This document shows positions 48,647-63,200 of a stretch of DNA of 64,000 nucleotides, piece after piece. The DNA is taken from NCBI GenBank assembly GCA_933228915.1, contig OW121821.1, forward strand, positions 39,022,731 through 39,086,730, in the 5' to 3' direction. Position numbers and translations under genes: made by a program. Under the pieces are notes generated by a model, which saw only the letters and a program-made list of their open reading frames with translations, searched no databases and was not told the DNA's origin. The stretch comes from Telmatherina bonti (lineage: Eukaryota > Chordata > Actinopteri > Atheriniformes > Telmatherinidae). Position 1 is the stretch's first letter. Each line of letters begins with the position of its first letter.

Positions 48647-50794
48647 TTTTTTCCAACTTTGTTTTTTATTGGTTTTTATGCAAACACACAAACAACAAAA
48701 ATCACAAGAAAAAAAAATCCTCATTCAAGAAATTAAATAACGAAATAGAAACTTGCAAAAACACAATTGACAACAATAGAGCAACTGTCTGGGTATTTTT
48801 GTTATCTTTCACATTACACCGATATTTCCATTTAGTAGTTTACTACGTCTTGTGTGTCACTTACAAATGAGATCCATTTTTCCCACTGCTTGTCGTATTT
48901 AGATCCTTTCAATCGAAGATTATGTGTCATTTTTTCCATTATCGATATTCCTTCCACAATCTTGATCCAGTCTTCCTGGACAGGAGGATCAGGCTTCAGC
49001 CATCTTTTTGTTATTGCCTTCTTGCTTGCCGCCAAGACCACCTTCGTAATAAACATGTCTTCCTTCTTAACAAAATGTACTATGTTACCAAGGTACAACA
49101 CAAAACAAGTATTTGGAATGCTGTAACCCAAAATTTTTGTCAGAGCTGTTCCTAACTCTTCCCAATATCTAGTGATTTTAGTGCAACTCCAAAAGATATG
49201 TGTGTGACTAGCCTCAATTTCTCCGCACAACCTCCAACACTCTTGTGGAGTATGTGTCTGTCTGCTTTTGATTTTAGGAGTAATAAAAAATCGTGTCAAA
49301 TTCTTCCAGCAGAATTCCCTCCATATCAATGAATTTGTAGTACTGTGCTGAATTTCACACATTTGGAACCATTCGTCCTCTGTTATTTCAACTTCCAATT
49401 CTGTTTCCCATTTTTTTTAAGATACATTGTCGTTTCCTGCCTGCTTTCCCTCAAGGAGTTATAAAGGGCTGAGATGGCTTTTAATTTTTTTTGCAAATAT
49501 GAATCTATCATTACCCTTATAATAATATGCATAGTGTCTATAAGTTTTGGTTTAACTTCTTTCATATAGTAATCTCTGACTTGTAAGTATCTAAAAAAGT
49601 CTTTCTTATCTAAATTGTACTTTGTTTTAAGTTCTTGAAAGCTCATGAACTTGCCCTCTTTCAACAGAGTAAAGACTGCCGTAATTCCCTTTATTTCCCA
49701 TTGTTGAAATGCTTCATCAAGTTGTCCTGGTTTGAATTTAGTATCAAATCTATACCATTTCAGTAAAAGAACCTGCTCTTTTAATTTATATTTTTCTATA
49801 ACAGAGTGCCATGTTTCAAGTGTGAATTTTACAATTGGATTCATTTTACTTTTAAGAGATGTCATGAGCAGTTTATCAGATAAAAAAATTTGAATTTTAT
49901 AGCCTGAAACTTCTTTTTCAATATCTTTCCATCTAGATTCATAGTCCGGTCTACACCAGCAAACAAGTGGTCTCAGTTGAGCTGCTAAAAAATACTCTTT
50001 TAAGTTGGGTAGGGCCATTCCCCCTTTGTTTTTTGGGAGTTGTAAAATGCTATATTTTGTTCGTGGCTTTTTTCCATTCCATATAAATCTCGAAATCATT
50101 CTGTCCCATGTTTTGAATTTACTTTGAGGGACAGAAAGCGGAAGGGACTGAAACAAATATAACAATCTGGGGAGAACATTCATTTTAATTATTTGTATTC
50201 GGGAACTAAAATCTAGTGGCAATGTTGACCATTTATTAAAGTCTTTTTTAATGTCCTCTTCTGCTTTATTATAATTTAAGTCATACATGGTTGGAATTGA
50301 GTCAGTTAAGTTTATACCTAAATATTTAATAGATTTGGAATTCCACTTTATTTTATATTTGTCTCTAATTTCCTGAGAGGGCAAGTAGTTGAACGACAAG
50401 ATTTGTGTCTTACTTATATTTATTTTGTAGCCAGAGTAATGCTCATATGCATGAAATAAACTCATTAGATTTGGAAGACAGGACTCTGGATCTTGGAGAA
50501 AGATAATAACATCATCCGCAAAGAGTCCTATACGATGTTGTTCCCCTGCTACCGTAACTCCCTGTAGGATCGGACTTTCCCTTACCGCTTGTGCAAGTGG
50601 CTCAACATACAATGCAAAGAGCAAAGGGGAGAGCACACAACCCTGCCTATTCCCTCTTTCGAGGGAGATTCTATTAGTTAAACTGCCATTAACTTTGATT
50701 CTGGCTGTAGGCTCATGATATAGCGTCCTTATACATTGAATTGAATCATCCTTGAATCCAAAGCGTGCCAACACTTCATATAAATACACCCAGC
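48647..50794 (-). mobile_element. L1-clade LINE, 5'-truncated, nearly intact ORF2 end
   Basis: Minus-strand element bounded by a perfect 15-bp target-site duplication, TCATGATCATTTCTT (48,632-48,646 and 50,795-50,809), with a short A tail at its 3' end. It starts inside the reverse transcriptase (WVYLYEVLARFGFKDDSI). It keeps RQGCVLSPLLFALYVEP and the catalytic FADDVIIFL, then a long C-terminal region with WDRMISRFIWNGKKPR, KGGMALPNLKEYFLAAQLRP and HIFWSCTKITRYWEEL, ending WEKWISFVSDTQDVVNY. One frame change occurs at an A8 run near 49,410-49,425; nine A would restore a continuous frame. With no endonuclease domain it cannot move by itself, but it looks recent. Its WVYLYEV start is the usual L1 position after the lost FDRVEW-type block. 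Confidence 0.95.
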
Positions 50795-50809
50795 TCATGA
50801 TCATTTCTT

Positions 50810-51950
50810 CATTAAATTTGAACAGAAAACATAAATATTCTAACTTTCTGGTTGTGTATGGCGTTTCTCTGTGTCCCAGCAGTTATATTTTTTATCGACA
50901 GCACATTGGCAACCATGTATTTTAATTATGTGCAATATAAATAAAGCGCTTTGGATGTCTTATAGCACTGAATAAATGCAGAAGTTGCAAAAAAAAAGAG
51001 GCAGTCAAGCGTTTAAAGTTTTGGCTTTCTCACAATATTTACTCTTATATCTACATTTACATTACATTTAGCCATTTAAAGGATTTTTTTTGTTTGTTTG
51101 TTTTATCCAGGGCGATTTGTAAATGAGGAACATCGTTCAAGCTTTAGTGCCGTAAGGAACCCTGGTTCATACGTTAAGTGCTAATCATCTTAAATACAAT
51201 CAGAGTACAAGTAGAATCTCTCCAGCTGCACAGACGAGTGCAGAAGTGCAAGTAATTGCAGGTGAAGCATTGTAGAGTGTCAGATGCCTGAAGAGAAGAA
51301 GCGAGCCCTGAAGATAGGAGTCTTCAAAAGATTCTTGAAGGCAGAAAGGGATGTTTCTGCTCCAACAGAGTCCTGATGTTCACTCAACCATCAGAGAACT
51401 ACAATTATTAGAGCTAAAACTCCAAAAAGCTGTACAGGGTACTACAGTTGTTGAGTAAAAGTAGAAAAGTAAAACTTACGTCTCATACAAACTGCATTTA
51501 GATCATTTATGCAGAAAAACATGATAAAATTCTATATTTTTCATTATAAAACAATGACATGGACAAGAAAATAAACCTTTTCTACAAATGTAAAACTGTT
51601 TCTGTAGGAATGGTGTGATTGGCCGAGTTTGATTATATACAATAATATCTAATAAAATCTTGATATCAGCTTTAAACTTGTTAATCTGGTGTGAATATTA
51701 ATGCAGAACTCTGGACAGCAGCAGCATCACTGAGTAAAGAACAGAAGATCTGCTGCCACCTAGTGGCTTTCTCCTAAACATCCACAACTTCAACAACAAC
51801 AACAACAAATCTGAATACAAACAAACTGAAATGATACGGCTTAATCTCATGATATGAATCACTGTAACAACAGACATATGTGAACATATGAGGTTGCAAA
51901 GAAATCAGTTTCCATCCCATCAAATCTTTTGTTCTGGTTTGGGAGTCTTT
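50810..51950. other. Non-coding, downstream of slc22a18
   Basis: Contains a dispersed repeat-like stretch (51,055-51,360, ATTTAGCCATTTAAAGGATT ... TTATCCAGGGCGATTTGTAA) and a short CAA run at 51,790-51,807. It should include the 3' untranslated region of slc22a18 at its right end. Confidence 0.5.
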
Positions 51951-51952
51951 TT

Positions 51953-54900
51953 TTATTCCCCCTCCTTTACTTTCTTCCTGAGCTGTCTATAAATCAGGTA
52001 AACAAACACAGTGGCGTTCACTACACACTGCGTAAAACCGATGGAGGAGATGCCATATTTCACATATAGGAAGCCGCCAATCGTCGGTCCAATCGTGCGA
52101 ACTAAGGATTGGACGGAAGCACACAGTCCCAGCATTGTTCCTGAGGAGGAGCAGAGTGGTTGTAGTGAGTATTTTCTATTTTATTTCCATTAGAAAATAA
52201 AACAGAATCCCATACCAAATCCCACCTTTCACTTATAGCAGAGTAAATATATACATTGTGATTTCTTTCTTTGCTGTCACAGGCAGACGCAGGGGGAACT
52301 CACCGGTGTCAGAGGACGGGACGCTCTTCGTCAACATGCTGTCTGTGATGATATTAAACACACTCATGGAAAAGATCATTGGAGTGACGGTGATGCAGAA
52401 CTGGAACACATTCTGCATGTAAGCCTGCACACACACGCACACAAAAAGATTGGAAAAAGAATGAAGGATTATTATATTCACAGTTTTTAATCAGGTATGC
52501 AGGAGGTAAAGATGAGATTATAGGTGGGATTATCGACTAGTAGGCAACTTTCTTCCAGATAAAACCTTTAAAAAGGGTTCATTATGGTCCCTCAAACTCT
52601 TAGGTGACAGATGAGAATCTTTACTGCAGCCGGAGATCGTCAAAAAAAATAAAGACAAAAACATGACCACAAAAAAAAAAAAAACAACAAGAAAACACTC
52701 CGTAATAAAAACTTGGAAATAAAATATATTTCAAGCTAAACTGAGCTGAAAAGCCGACGCAAAGAGGTGAGTCTTCAAACAGAAAGTGTCTGAGCAGCTC
52801 TGATGTGGACGGGGAGACGTTTCCACATTGTTATACAAGCAACCAGAAAAGCTCCATCACCTCTGGATTTAAAACTAGATCCCTGCAGGAGTAGCTGCTA
52901 AAAAACCTGAGCTCTGACTGGAACATGTTGTGTAGCAAGTTTGTCAAACCATTAGACCTCAAGGCCCACTATCCTGGTAGGAAAATCAAATTGAAAAATT
53001 AAATATAGATAATCAGAGAAAAAAAAAACAGATGTTTATTCAGACATCAAGCTCTCCGTGTCTAACTGATTTTGATAGAGCAAAACTGCCTGACTCTTAA
53101 ATTAAAAGAAGCTGATACGCCACATTTTTACCCATTTTCATGGAATTTAGCTCTTTAGTTTTGGTTCTGTTTGCTGACAAACTATAAAAATACTGAATAT
53201 CAGGATTTTTTGCTTCACAATTTTAAAATGAATTTGTTTCTTATTCAATTTTTTTAAAATAAATTTTAAAAAAAAATCCATTATAAAATTTTTGTCATTT
53301 TTTTATTGTTTTTATTGATCTTTTTACTTGTCTTCTTGGGCATTATAGCAGTAGAATGGTGATCTGGCAACAGTGTTGTTTTTCCTAATTGAAATTAGGA
53401 ACAATGACGAGCAAAAAAAAAAAAAAAGTTTTTGCATTTTTTTGTTTTTAATTTAGAAAAATCAGCAATATCAAAGAATTGAATCACAATTTATTTCGAA
53501 TCTGCACCCAAGAAATTGGAATAGATTTGGGACAAAAGCATATCGTCACAGCCCTAATTCAAACCCTGCAGGACAGTTGGCCTTGAGGACCAGAGTTGGG
53601 GATCCCTGCAACACAGCTTTAATAACAACTAATAAAATCTGTCATTGTATTCTACTCTACAGTCATTTAGCATCTGCTTTTATCCAAAGTTTCTGCTAAA
53701 TGACTGTAGAATAGAACTGAGCTTTAATAACAACTAATAAAATCTATCATGGATCCTCAGATTAATACAAAGCCAGAAAAGAGCCACAGCAGAGAGGAGA
53801 TGTGATCGATTCGTGTCCTCCTGGTCAACATACAAGCAGCTGCATTCTGAGCGAGCTGCAGATGAACCGACGGCTGATCTAAGCCATGATGATAAAGGGA
53901 GTTAATATTAGTCCAGCTGGAACATTATGAGTAGATGGATGACCTCCAAATCTTTTCTAGGAAGGCAAAACTTGACTTTTCCACTGGTGACCTGTCCAGG
54001 GTGTCCCCTGCCTCTCCCCCAGTGGTTGCTGGGATAGGCTCCAGCTTCCCTGTGACCCTTAATTGGACTCAATTGTCAAGAAAATGGATGGATGTCAATA
54101 ATGACTCAAAGGTTTCCAGAATGTCCCTTAGGCAGTTTAGTAAAAGAGTCACCTTTTACTTTTAAAGGAACATAAGAAATGACAGTAAATAAAGAACAGA
54201 AGGGGACCAGAAATGGACCCTTGTGGGACTCCACAGCTGAAAGGAACAGCTGCTGAGGAGTACTGGTCTAGGCTAACAGAAAAAGTCCTGAAACTGGACT
54301 GAAACCAGTTCAAGACAGTAGGTGTGTTTCCATTACACCTTGAACTGTGGAAAAACTAAATATCGCAATAAAAACCGCTAAAGGAAACGCCTACATTTAA
54401 AAAAAATGTCACAAATATTGCTATAAAGGTTTTACGCTCTTCTAAAGCGTTTTTTTTTTTTTTTTAGATGTTTAGAAATAAAAAACACATCGCAAAAGTG
54501 TAATGGAAATATATTTTCTGCATTTATGCGTGCATGGATGTGACATGATCAGTTCATTTCCAGTAAAGATGGCGCAGTGCAGAACAAATATCAGCAAATT
54601 TTAAAGTTCTAGAAAAGAAAATGAGGGAGAAAAGCTTTCAAAATCCGTAGCAAATTCAGCAACTAGAAAACCCCAAAATAACGCAGCGTGGCTACCTTGC
54701 ATAAGCCACAATTCTCGTAAAATCTTGTCAGTCTCACAAGATTTTACGAGAACTGAGGCTAATGCGCTAAACACTGTTCAATGGAAACACCTTCAAATCG
54801 CAATTGTTTGTGGAAACTTACAAATATTGCTTTCATTTTGCCAAAAAATGTAATGGAAACGCAGCTCTAATGCCAACACATTGCTTCACACAATCCCGAC

Positions 54901-57900
54901 GGATCTGATCACCTGAATCAAAACCTGCAGTGTGGTCTAAAAGGATCAGAACAGCTGACTATGCAGTCAACCGTTAACCCCTTAATGACCATTTGGAGAC
55001 TCCAAATGGCCACTTCGGGGAGCGAGTGAACATACTTACAATAAAGCACTCATAGAATAATAATTTTGGCTACTATTGTCACCAAATTTTAACTGGTCAT
55101 AGGAAAGGCTTCATGCTACAGCTACATTTGATTTTCCAGTCCATATCTCCATCTCTCCATGTGCAGCATGTTGACAAAATAGAAGATAAATTCAGATGAG
55201 GGAAAAAAAAACCTGAAATTTCCTTGTGTTCCAACTTCAATAACTTTATGCTGGTTACAGTTACAAAACATTTGAAAGCTCAGGGTAAAACTTTAGTGTT
55301 ATCTTTATAAAGAGACCATGCTTTTGAATATACCCCAAAGGGTTCAAGAACAGCATCTAATTTAATTTGAGTATGTCTTTTTTAGGCATTTTTGGCATTT
55401 TGGACTGTTAAAGGGTTAAAAAAAAAAAAAAATAAAAAGGAATGTAAAATTGTAAAAGTGTAAAACAAAAAAAGAAAATCAAATTCAGTATTGTGGCACA
55501 AACTTCCCAAAACCTCTTCAAAATGAGTGTATTTTCTCCAACACTTTAGAAAGACATGGAAGTTTAGAATAAGTATTAGTGGCATTTTTAAATTTTAATC
55601 CAATGTTGAAAAACAAGGTTGATTAAAACGTCAAAGCAAGTTCTGGGATCTTTAACAAGGAGAAAACGGTAAAACAAAAGGAAAAAATGTCAGAAAGATC
55701 TCAGAAATTTATTTCGTTTCTTACTTGAGCCAATCCCACACAAGCTGCAACTCCGATGGACAACAGCAGCAGCGATTTCTCCGAAAATCTTGCCGTGAGT
55801 CGCCCGATCACTCCTCCCTGGACAACCTGAACGTACATGATGACTTTTACTGACCTCATCCGGTATCATCACGCATCATCTCAGTCACTGAACATCAACC
55901 GGATTTCAATCTTACCATCTGAACAATGCCGAAGTAAGTCATCAGGTAGCCATTCTGCTCCGGCAGCAACTTAAAGAAGTCCAATGCAATGATGGAGAAC
56001 ATCACCTGAAAAATGCCTTCATAAAGCAGAGCATTTCTGCGTAGGGTTTACACTTTTTTATGTTTGACATAAATCAGTGTCCCTTTCCTCACCTTTTACA
56101 CACTTTAGACAGTAATCCAAAGCAAATCAGCCTGATTTACATGTACAAGTCACCACCAAAAATACACCATCTGTGTTATCTGAGGCAGAGCATGAAACCT
56201 TTCCCCAGTTTTATAGTGTTTCATAAAACAAACATCTCTCACCTGATGGCAAACCTGCCACGACTTTGATGAGAAAAATTCTCATCACTTTTGGAAACTT
56301 CATCAGTCTTGTGATCTCTCCCAGACTGAAAACTTTATTGCTTTGGTTTTCGGCTACAGAAAAAAAACAGAATAAAACAGATGTTTATTCAGACATCAAG
56401 CTCTCCGTGTCTAACTGATTTTGATTGATCAAAACAGCCTGACTCTTAAATTAAAAGAAGCTGATACGCCACATTTTTACAGATTTTCATGGAATTTAGC
56501 TCTTTAGTTTTGGTTCTGTTTACCGACAAACTATCAAGTTGCTAAATCTTTGTCGGAACTGCTTGTGCATCGTTTTAGTATTTAAGTTCAGATAGTTTAA
56601 AGAGCGTAGAAACCTCTCAAGCAGCAGTGAGTTTGGCTTTTTCGTGGTAAAAAGAAGGTATGAGGAGCAGTTTCAGGCCAGTTTGTTCTGGTTTCAGGAC
56701 AGGGCTTCATATTGTAGATGATAAGAAATGACACAAATGTAATCCTGGAAAACAGTGCCTGCAGAACACTTCACTTGTTAGATACTGTGTCACATGTTTT
56801 CAAGTATTTAAGCTCTTATAACAAAAGTGGAACAGTACAGAATGTGCTGAGCTCCTTTTTTACTTTGTTTGTGATGAACTTCCTTCCAATGACAGTAGCG
56901 CATCATATCAGATACATGTCAGAGGCTGATTTTACCGTTTTATGTGGATTGGAATGAGAGAGCCTCTGAAAAATTGGTCATTTGCACACAAATGTATTAA
57001 AAACATTAAAATAACCATATTTTAGAGGTAAATAACCAACAACACCTGCCAGATAGCATCATATCTAACTGGGACACAGACCAACAACTGCAGCTTGAGA
57101 CATTTGTAAAGACTGAAAACCTTGACGTTTTGAAACATTTAGACATTTTCTCCTCGCATCACACATTTCTGATTTAATGATGATTTAGGTCCATAAATAC
57201 TAGAAAAAAGGCTGGTTTTTTTTCCCTCAAAAAATGTATTTTTAAGGGATAATGTGCAAAAAACACTAACAAAAGATGCCTTATACCAGACTTAGCCTTA
57301 GCTAGTTTCCCTCTGCAGTTCCTGCAACAGCCTATTTGTTGAACTTAGATTAACTTAATTCAGTCACTTGCTATCAGGTCAAGGGAAATATGTCAAACTA
57401 TTCTCATTTTTGTTGTCAGCGTTGTATTGTTCCATGCATTGGTGTAGTGGTATCCCAGAAAACACAGTTTAGAAACGGTGACATGTAGGACTACTCGACA
57501 TAAATCCATCAGTATATCTGCTCATCGTCACATCATTTCTGCTCTTCGGGTTCAGGGAGGATGGGTTATGGAATAACTAAACCAGTGCTGGCACACAGAC
57601 TGGAGAGAGAGACAGGCTCATAGACATATATATGTGTATTATGTCTATGTTCAGGCTGAAGTTAACGCAGCTGATGGCGAACTGCACCAGTGTAGCATAC
57701 TGGTCACCTTATCTGTGCTGCTGGGCGACGTAGCTACATGTGTAGGGATGTTTGTAATTGTTAAAGCAGCATCACAGGGGGTTTAGAGGTGGGTTTACTC
57801 AATGCTGGCTGTAAAAGAAGTGGTATACTCTGTATACCTGTGTATGCCCTGGACTACAACACTGGTTCTATGGATGTAAAAGAGCTTCAGAATGGCTGAA

Positions 57901-60146
57901 CGGTTTTCGGATAAACAGACATGTCTGTGAATGCAACAGGAAATATATGGTGGAAATACAAGATTTCCATGTTTGGATTAACAGATGTGTCCACAAAATA
58001 AATATGTCATCATGGGCATTTCTCACAGGAAATTTTTTTTAATGTTGACTGTTTTGATCAATATTGCAACGAGTTGCTTGTGCCGATTTGCAGATCAGCT
58101 CTGATCTGACTTTTCACTTAATTTCATATTCCTCTTTTCCCCTTTATGATAGCGGTCATGTTCTCCGCGTCCATAAAACCTTTTTCATGTTGCATCACAG
58201 CAGCAAGCGGAAACATTTTTCATGTTCATTTATTAAAGATAATCTAAGTTTTATCATTAGCGAGACGATTTGTTGCTGGTTCTCTTTCACAGTCTCTCAA
58301 ACATGGATTAATATTGATTCCAAATCCTGTTGTTAAACATCTTTCAGTCTCAGTTCTTTAACTTCTACCAGCTAAGACACCATTTACGCCAGGGGTGTCC
58401 AGCCCTGGTCCCTGAGGGCCACAATCCTGCAGGTTTTCCATGCATCCCTGCTCCAACACACCTGACTCAAAAGAATCAGCCATTGTGCAGAAATTCCTTA
58501 TCTGTTGGAACCATTTCATGTAAAACAGGTGTGTTGGAGCAGGGATACATGGAAAAACCTGCAGGACATCTCTCCTCGAGGACTAACTTCTACACCCCTG
58601 ATGTAAACCCCAACTTATTCAAGTCTAACATTGAAGAAATTAATTTCTGTCACAAATAATAGTCTAGTTTTAATAAAACAACAACGATCATTTTAAATGA
58701 TTAAAATGTATTTGAATAGTTTTAGCTTCATACTGGACGTCACCTTGCTTCTGTTAATAAGAAATAGAGTAAAGCCACTTATAAGGATGTCTTATTTAAT
58801 ACAGCTTAAAGTTCTCTTTACTGAATTTTGCTCCCGATGATCATATAATTGCCAAACAGCTGCGACTGGTTGGGTTTGATTTCACACAACGGCTGGACTT
58901 TCCTGACGCTCTTGGCCACCCACTTCTTCATCTTTTCTCCCAGTTTCTCTTTCCTGCTGTCTTCCCATTCTTTCTGCATCTTTTCAGCCTTGTGCCTGTA
59001 CACGTTCCTCTCTGCCGTGACAGCTTTCAGCTTTTCCGTTCGGTGCCGGAGCGTCGCTCTGCACAGCTGGAGCTGCACGGACACCTGCGTCAGGCTTTGC
59101 CTCAGCTCCTCACACAGCTTCTGAGTCCTCTGCAGCTCTTGGTTCTGGCTGTACAGCTCTTTCTGTAAGGACTCCACTTTCTGGGCGGGCACCTCTCCGG
59201 CAGGCTTCCTGGTTACCTTCGGTTTCAGCTTTGGAATAACTATTTTCTCCACTACCTGGGTGTCAAAGAAGCACGAACCTGTGCATTCCAGGAGTTTCTC
59301 CTTCTGCATGCGGAGCTCTCTCTCACATCTTTCGAACTGACGCTTCAAAGCCCTCGCTTCATTTTCGAACAGGCGCCTCTCTTTCTCGAGTTTCTGGTTC
59401 TCCATTTTCAGGTGATGGATTTGCTTCACCTGCTCCTTGTACTGATTGTCCTTCTTGTTCAGGCTCGACTGCTGGGAGATGATCCTGCCAGACAACTCGG
59501 AGGATTCGCTCTGGCAGCGCAGCCACTTTTCACTCAAGCCATCTCTTTCTTTGACCACCTGCTCCAGCTGCTTCTTCAGCTTTTGCTGCTCAGCTCTTTG
59601 ATTGACAGCTTGCTGCTTGGCTGTCTTTAGCGCCGTCTTCATCGACTCAGCGTCTTGCTTCAGGAGCTCATTCTGGTTGCACTCCCTCTGCAGGTCTTTG
59701 TTCTGGGCACTTATCTTCTTGCCCAACACCTGCAGTTCATTTCTGCTGTGCACCAGCTGGATCCCGAGGAGCTCCCTGTTTTTTTGCACATTGTGGACCT
59801 TATGCTGCTCCTCCTTTAACTGTTTTCCATCAGCCATGAGAAGCTCAACCTTCCTCCTTAGAGCTTGGTTTTCCCTCTCTAGGACATCGTTTTTCTCCTG
59901 CATGCAGGTGTATCTGCGCTCCATGTCGGGAAGGATGGAGGATAAGACGTGCTGATGATAAGCCGACATGGGGTGCATCTTTCCCAGAGGCTTTTCATTA
60001 GTTTTAGAAGGCAAAGTCTTTATAGGATCCATCTTTATTGCTGGTTGCAGCATAAAAAAATGGTGAAGTTAGATTTAAAACCTCTTGTCACCGTGGTAAC
60101 CGGGATCCTTGTCATTTCATAACATTCCAAGAGAAGCAATGAAACA

Positions 60147-60213
<67 letters not shown>

Positions 60214-63200
60214 GTGAGGGGGGTGGGGGGGGGTAAATAAACTAGTTTATTTAATTACTTGCTGCCAAGTTATTGTAACTTTTTACCAGTATTTAGAGTT
60301 AGGGATCATTTTGCTATGAGAGTTTCCATCTCTCCGTTGGCGGTGCATGCCCGCACCACAACCTGCTGGTCACATGACCCTGAACAAACACTAACATCCA
60401 GCGTGTGCAACTTGTTCCCAGTTTAAGCTTTCTGGATACCTTCAGTGTCGAGGTTGGATAGAGATCTGAGTGGATATGAGGACTGAACGAATGTCCTTAT
60501 GTCTGCCGTTACTACGTGCTAACATTAAAAACATTAAACTTACAGCAGATGGCGTAACCAAATATTTCATGCTATTTTTGGCATCTATACAAAATCAACC
60601 ATACGTTTTAAACTATAATATCACAATTGATGTTTTCCTAAACAGTCATAAAATGATCTGAACAAACTTGAATAATTTGAAGGACTCCCATGAGCACTGA
60701 TACGCTGAACAACTCTCCTCTTTCTGGGCTTTTTCTGTCTTTTTGTTTGTTGGGGGAATAATCTCTTGCTGTCTCCTGAGCAACTATGTTTAAGACAGCC
60801 AACCACAACACTACTTTTCAGCTTTTTTAGATGCAAAATTCATTTTCTAGAAGTTTTGTTCTAGTCATACATGTCCCACCAGCCTGTCTGAGGCCCAAAC
60901 ATGAGAAAATTCTGTCAATTTTCTCATTTGTTTCCTTCACATTTAAGAAAATGTCTCCTCAAATGAGCAAGTCTCACATTTTTCCCTTTGTGACCTCATG
61001 AAAGGAAATAACCACTCCCCTCTAGTAGTGGATGCTGCTTTTTACCCGTCTCCCGGCTAGCTGAACCTGCCGTCTAAATCACCGAGCAGGCGGCAGCGAA
61101 AGCCGCGTCCTCTCCCTGAGAAGGGTGTGGACGGGCACCGCTCATTAACATCTAAAGATACAGAAACAGCACATTTTCAATAAAGCTCACTCATGCAACT
61201 TTTGGAGACTAAAATTAAGGACCACGGCTGGAAAAACATTTTTGTTGGAACTCTGACAATCATACAAAATGATTGAAAAACGTACAAGATTGCAACTCTA
61301 TGAAAATCAAAGAAAAGTCTCTGAGGATCGACACTGAATGTCTGCTTTAGGAACCTTTTGTTTTCACTGGAAGGATGTTGCAAAGTTCAGCGATATTCCT
61401 AAATCCATAAAAAACTTCCAGGATCCAGGCGGTGGTCCAGATCCCTCCCAAAATCCAATCATTTGATCCTTATTTCCTTCTGGAAACGTCCTGAAAATGT
61501 GATTAACATCTGTCCATATCTTTCTGAGTTATGTTTCCATCAGACAGACAGAACTTCAGAGAGACGGGTTTTAGATGGGACCCTCATTTACAGATTCACA
61601 AACAGCTGAAAACATCTAGAACTGTGAGTGGAAGCATTTCTTACATTTCGTGCTGCTCCTGGAGGCTCCAGCTTTTGTAGATTTTGGGATGAAAGTTAAA
61701 ACCAACAACAAACTGAAGGCGCTTCCTGCAGCGCCAACACAAGCCGTGAACGTCTCCCTTGAAAATACGACACACAAACAGCAGCGTTAGGTGAACATAC
61801 ATCCATCATTAATGTTTATTTCCAGCTGCATAACATCAGTAATTGTTGCTGCACTAGTTAAGTCTTGATTATTTGTATAAATGTTCTTTTTTCCTCTGAA
61901 CTGCTGATTGGAGCAGAGAGGCTGTGTTTCATATTGTCATCATTAGAAATCGAGTTGGGTTTTAATTCTTAGCATACAAACGGCACAGAAAACCACACTC
62001 ACCTATAGCGTGTGTTCAGCTGACCGCCTAACGTGGAGCCGGCTATCATACCGATGCCAAAACACAAACCCAGCTTGGATAAAGAATCAGCTCTTTTCTC
62101 AGGTTCTGACAGGTCCGTAACCACCATCTGACAAGCTGCAGACAAGAAGAGAGGCGTTAATGCAGGTCAAACAACACAGGAGGCTTAATAACAATAATAT
62201 TACACTGATTATTTGATTTATTTGGATTAATGGCATCCATGTTTAATTTACTTCTCTTATCTATAATACATAGAACCACTTTGTAGGCATTTCTAAATAA
62301 AATTACACACATTTACACATTTACAAAACATAAAAAATAAAATAAATCAATTATAATAATGATTAAATTAATGACAAGAACTTGATAAAGACTAATAAAA
62401 AATAAATAATATAGAAACAAACATCTAAATAAGAGGGAATAAAAGCAAATAAATGTATAGAATAGAATAACTAAACATACAGAAATAAAATAAATGCCAG
62501 AAGTGTTTTTATGCAAGTTTGCAACGCCAGGCGTCGAGGAGTTAAACTGTAACTAATGCTGAATTCAGTTAGAGCACTAAATATCCAACTTTTAGTGTTT
62601 TACTACACTAAAACTAAAAAAATAAGAATATTGTAGCTTTTCTTAATGAATAAATAAAGATGACTAAAAAATATTTGACCTATAGCTAATACCAATGTCC
62701 AGATGTAGTTCTGTTCTAAATATGAACATAACGGGAACAAACAGGGAAAGTTTGAAAACAGTTATATAAATAACATTTCAAGAAGAATCAGACACGTTCT
62801 TTAATATTCCCAAACAAAACAAGCAACTTTAAATGTTTTTCCTAAGAATTCATACTTTGTTGGAGTTGTAGACGTGAAGGGAAAAGGTTGAAAATAAAAT
62901 ATGGAAATAAATAACCCCAGAAAAATGTCCTGTTAGCAGTGACTGAGGAGGATTTGTACGCGAGTGATGCTCACCGGGCATGACGTGCATAAAAATTGTG
63001 GGGAGTTTGTGGATGAACAGTAAGATGGGATGATCCGCAATGGCGAGCAGCACGAAGAACACGACCGTTGCAGCGCACGCTAGAGACAAGGCTGCTCGTG
63101 CCCCGAAGAGATCTGCAAACCTGCCAACAAGACGAAACAAAAGCCCTGCAGCCACGCATCTCTGCCCGACAGAAACAGAATGCTGAGTCATGCTTACCTT

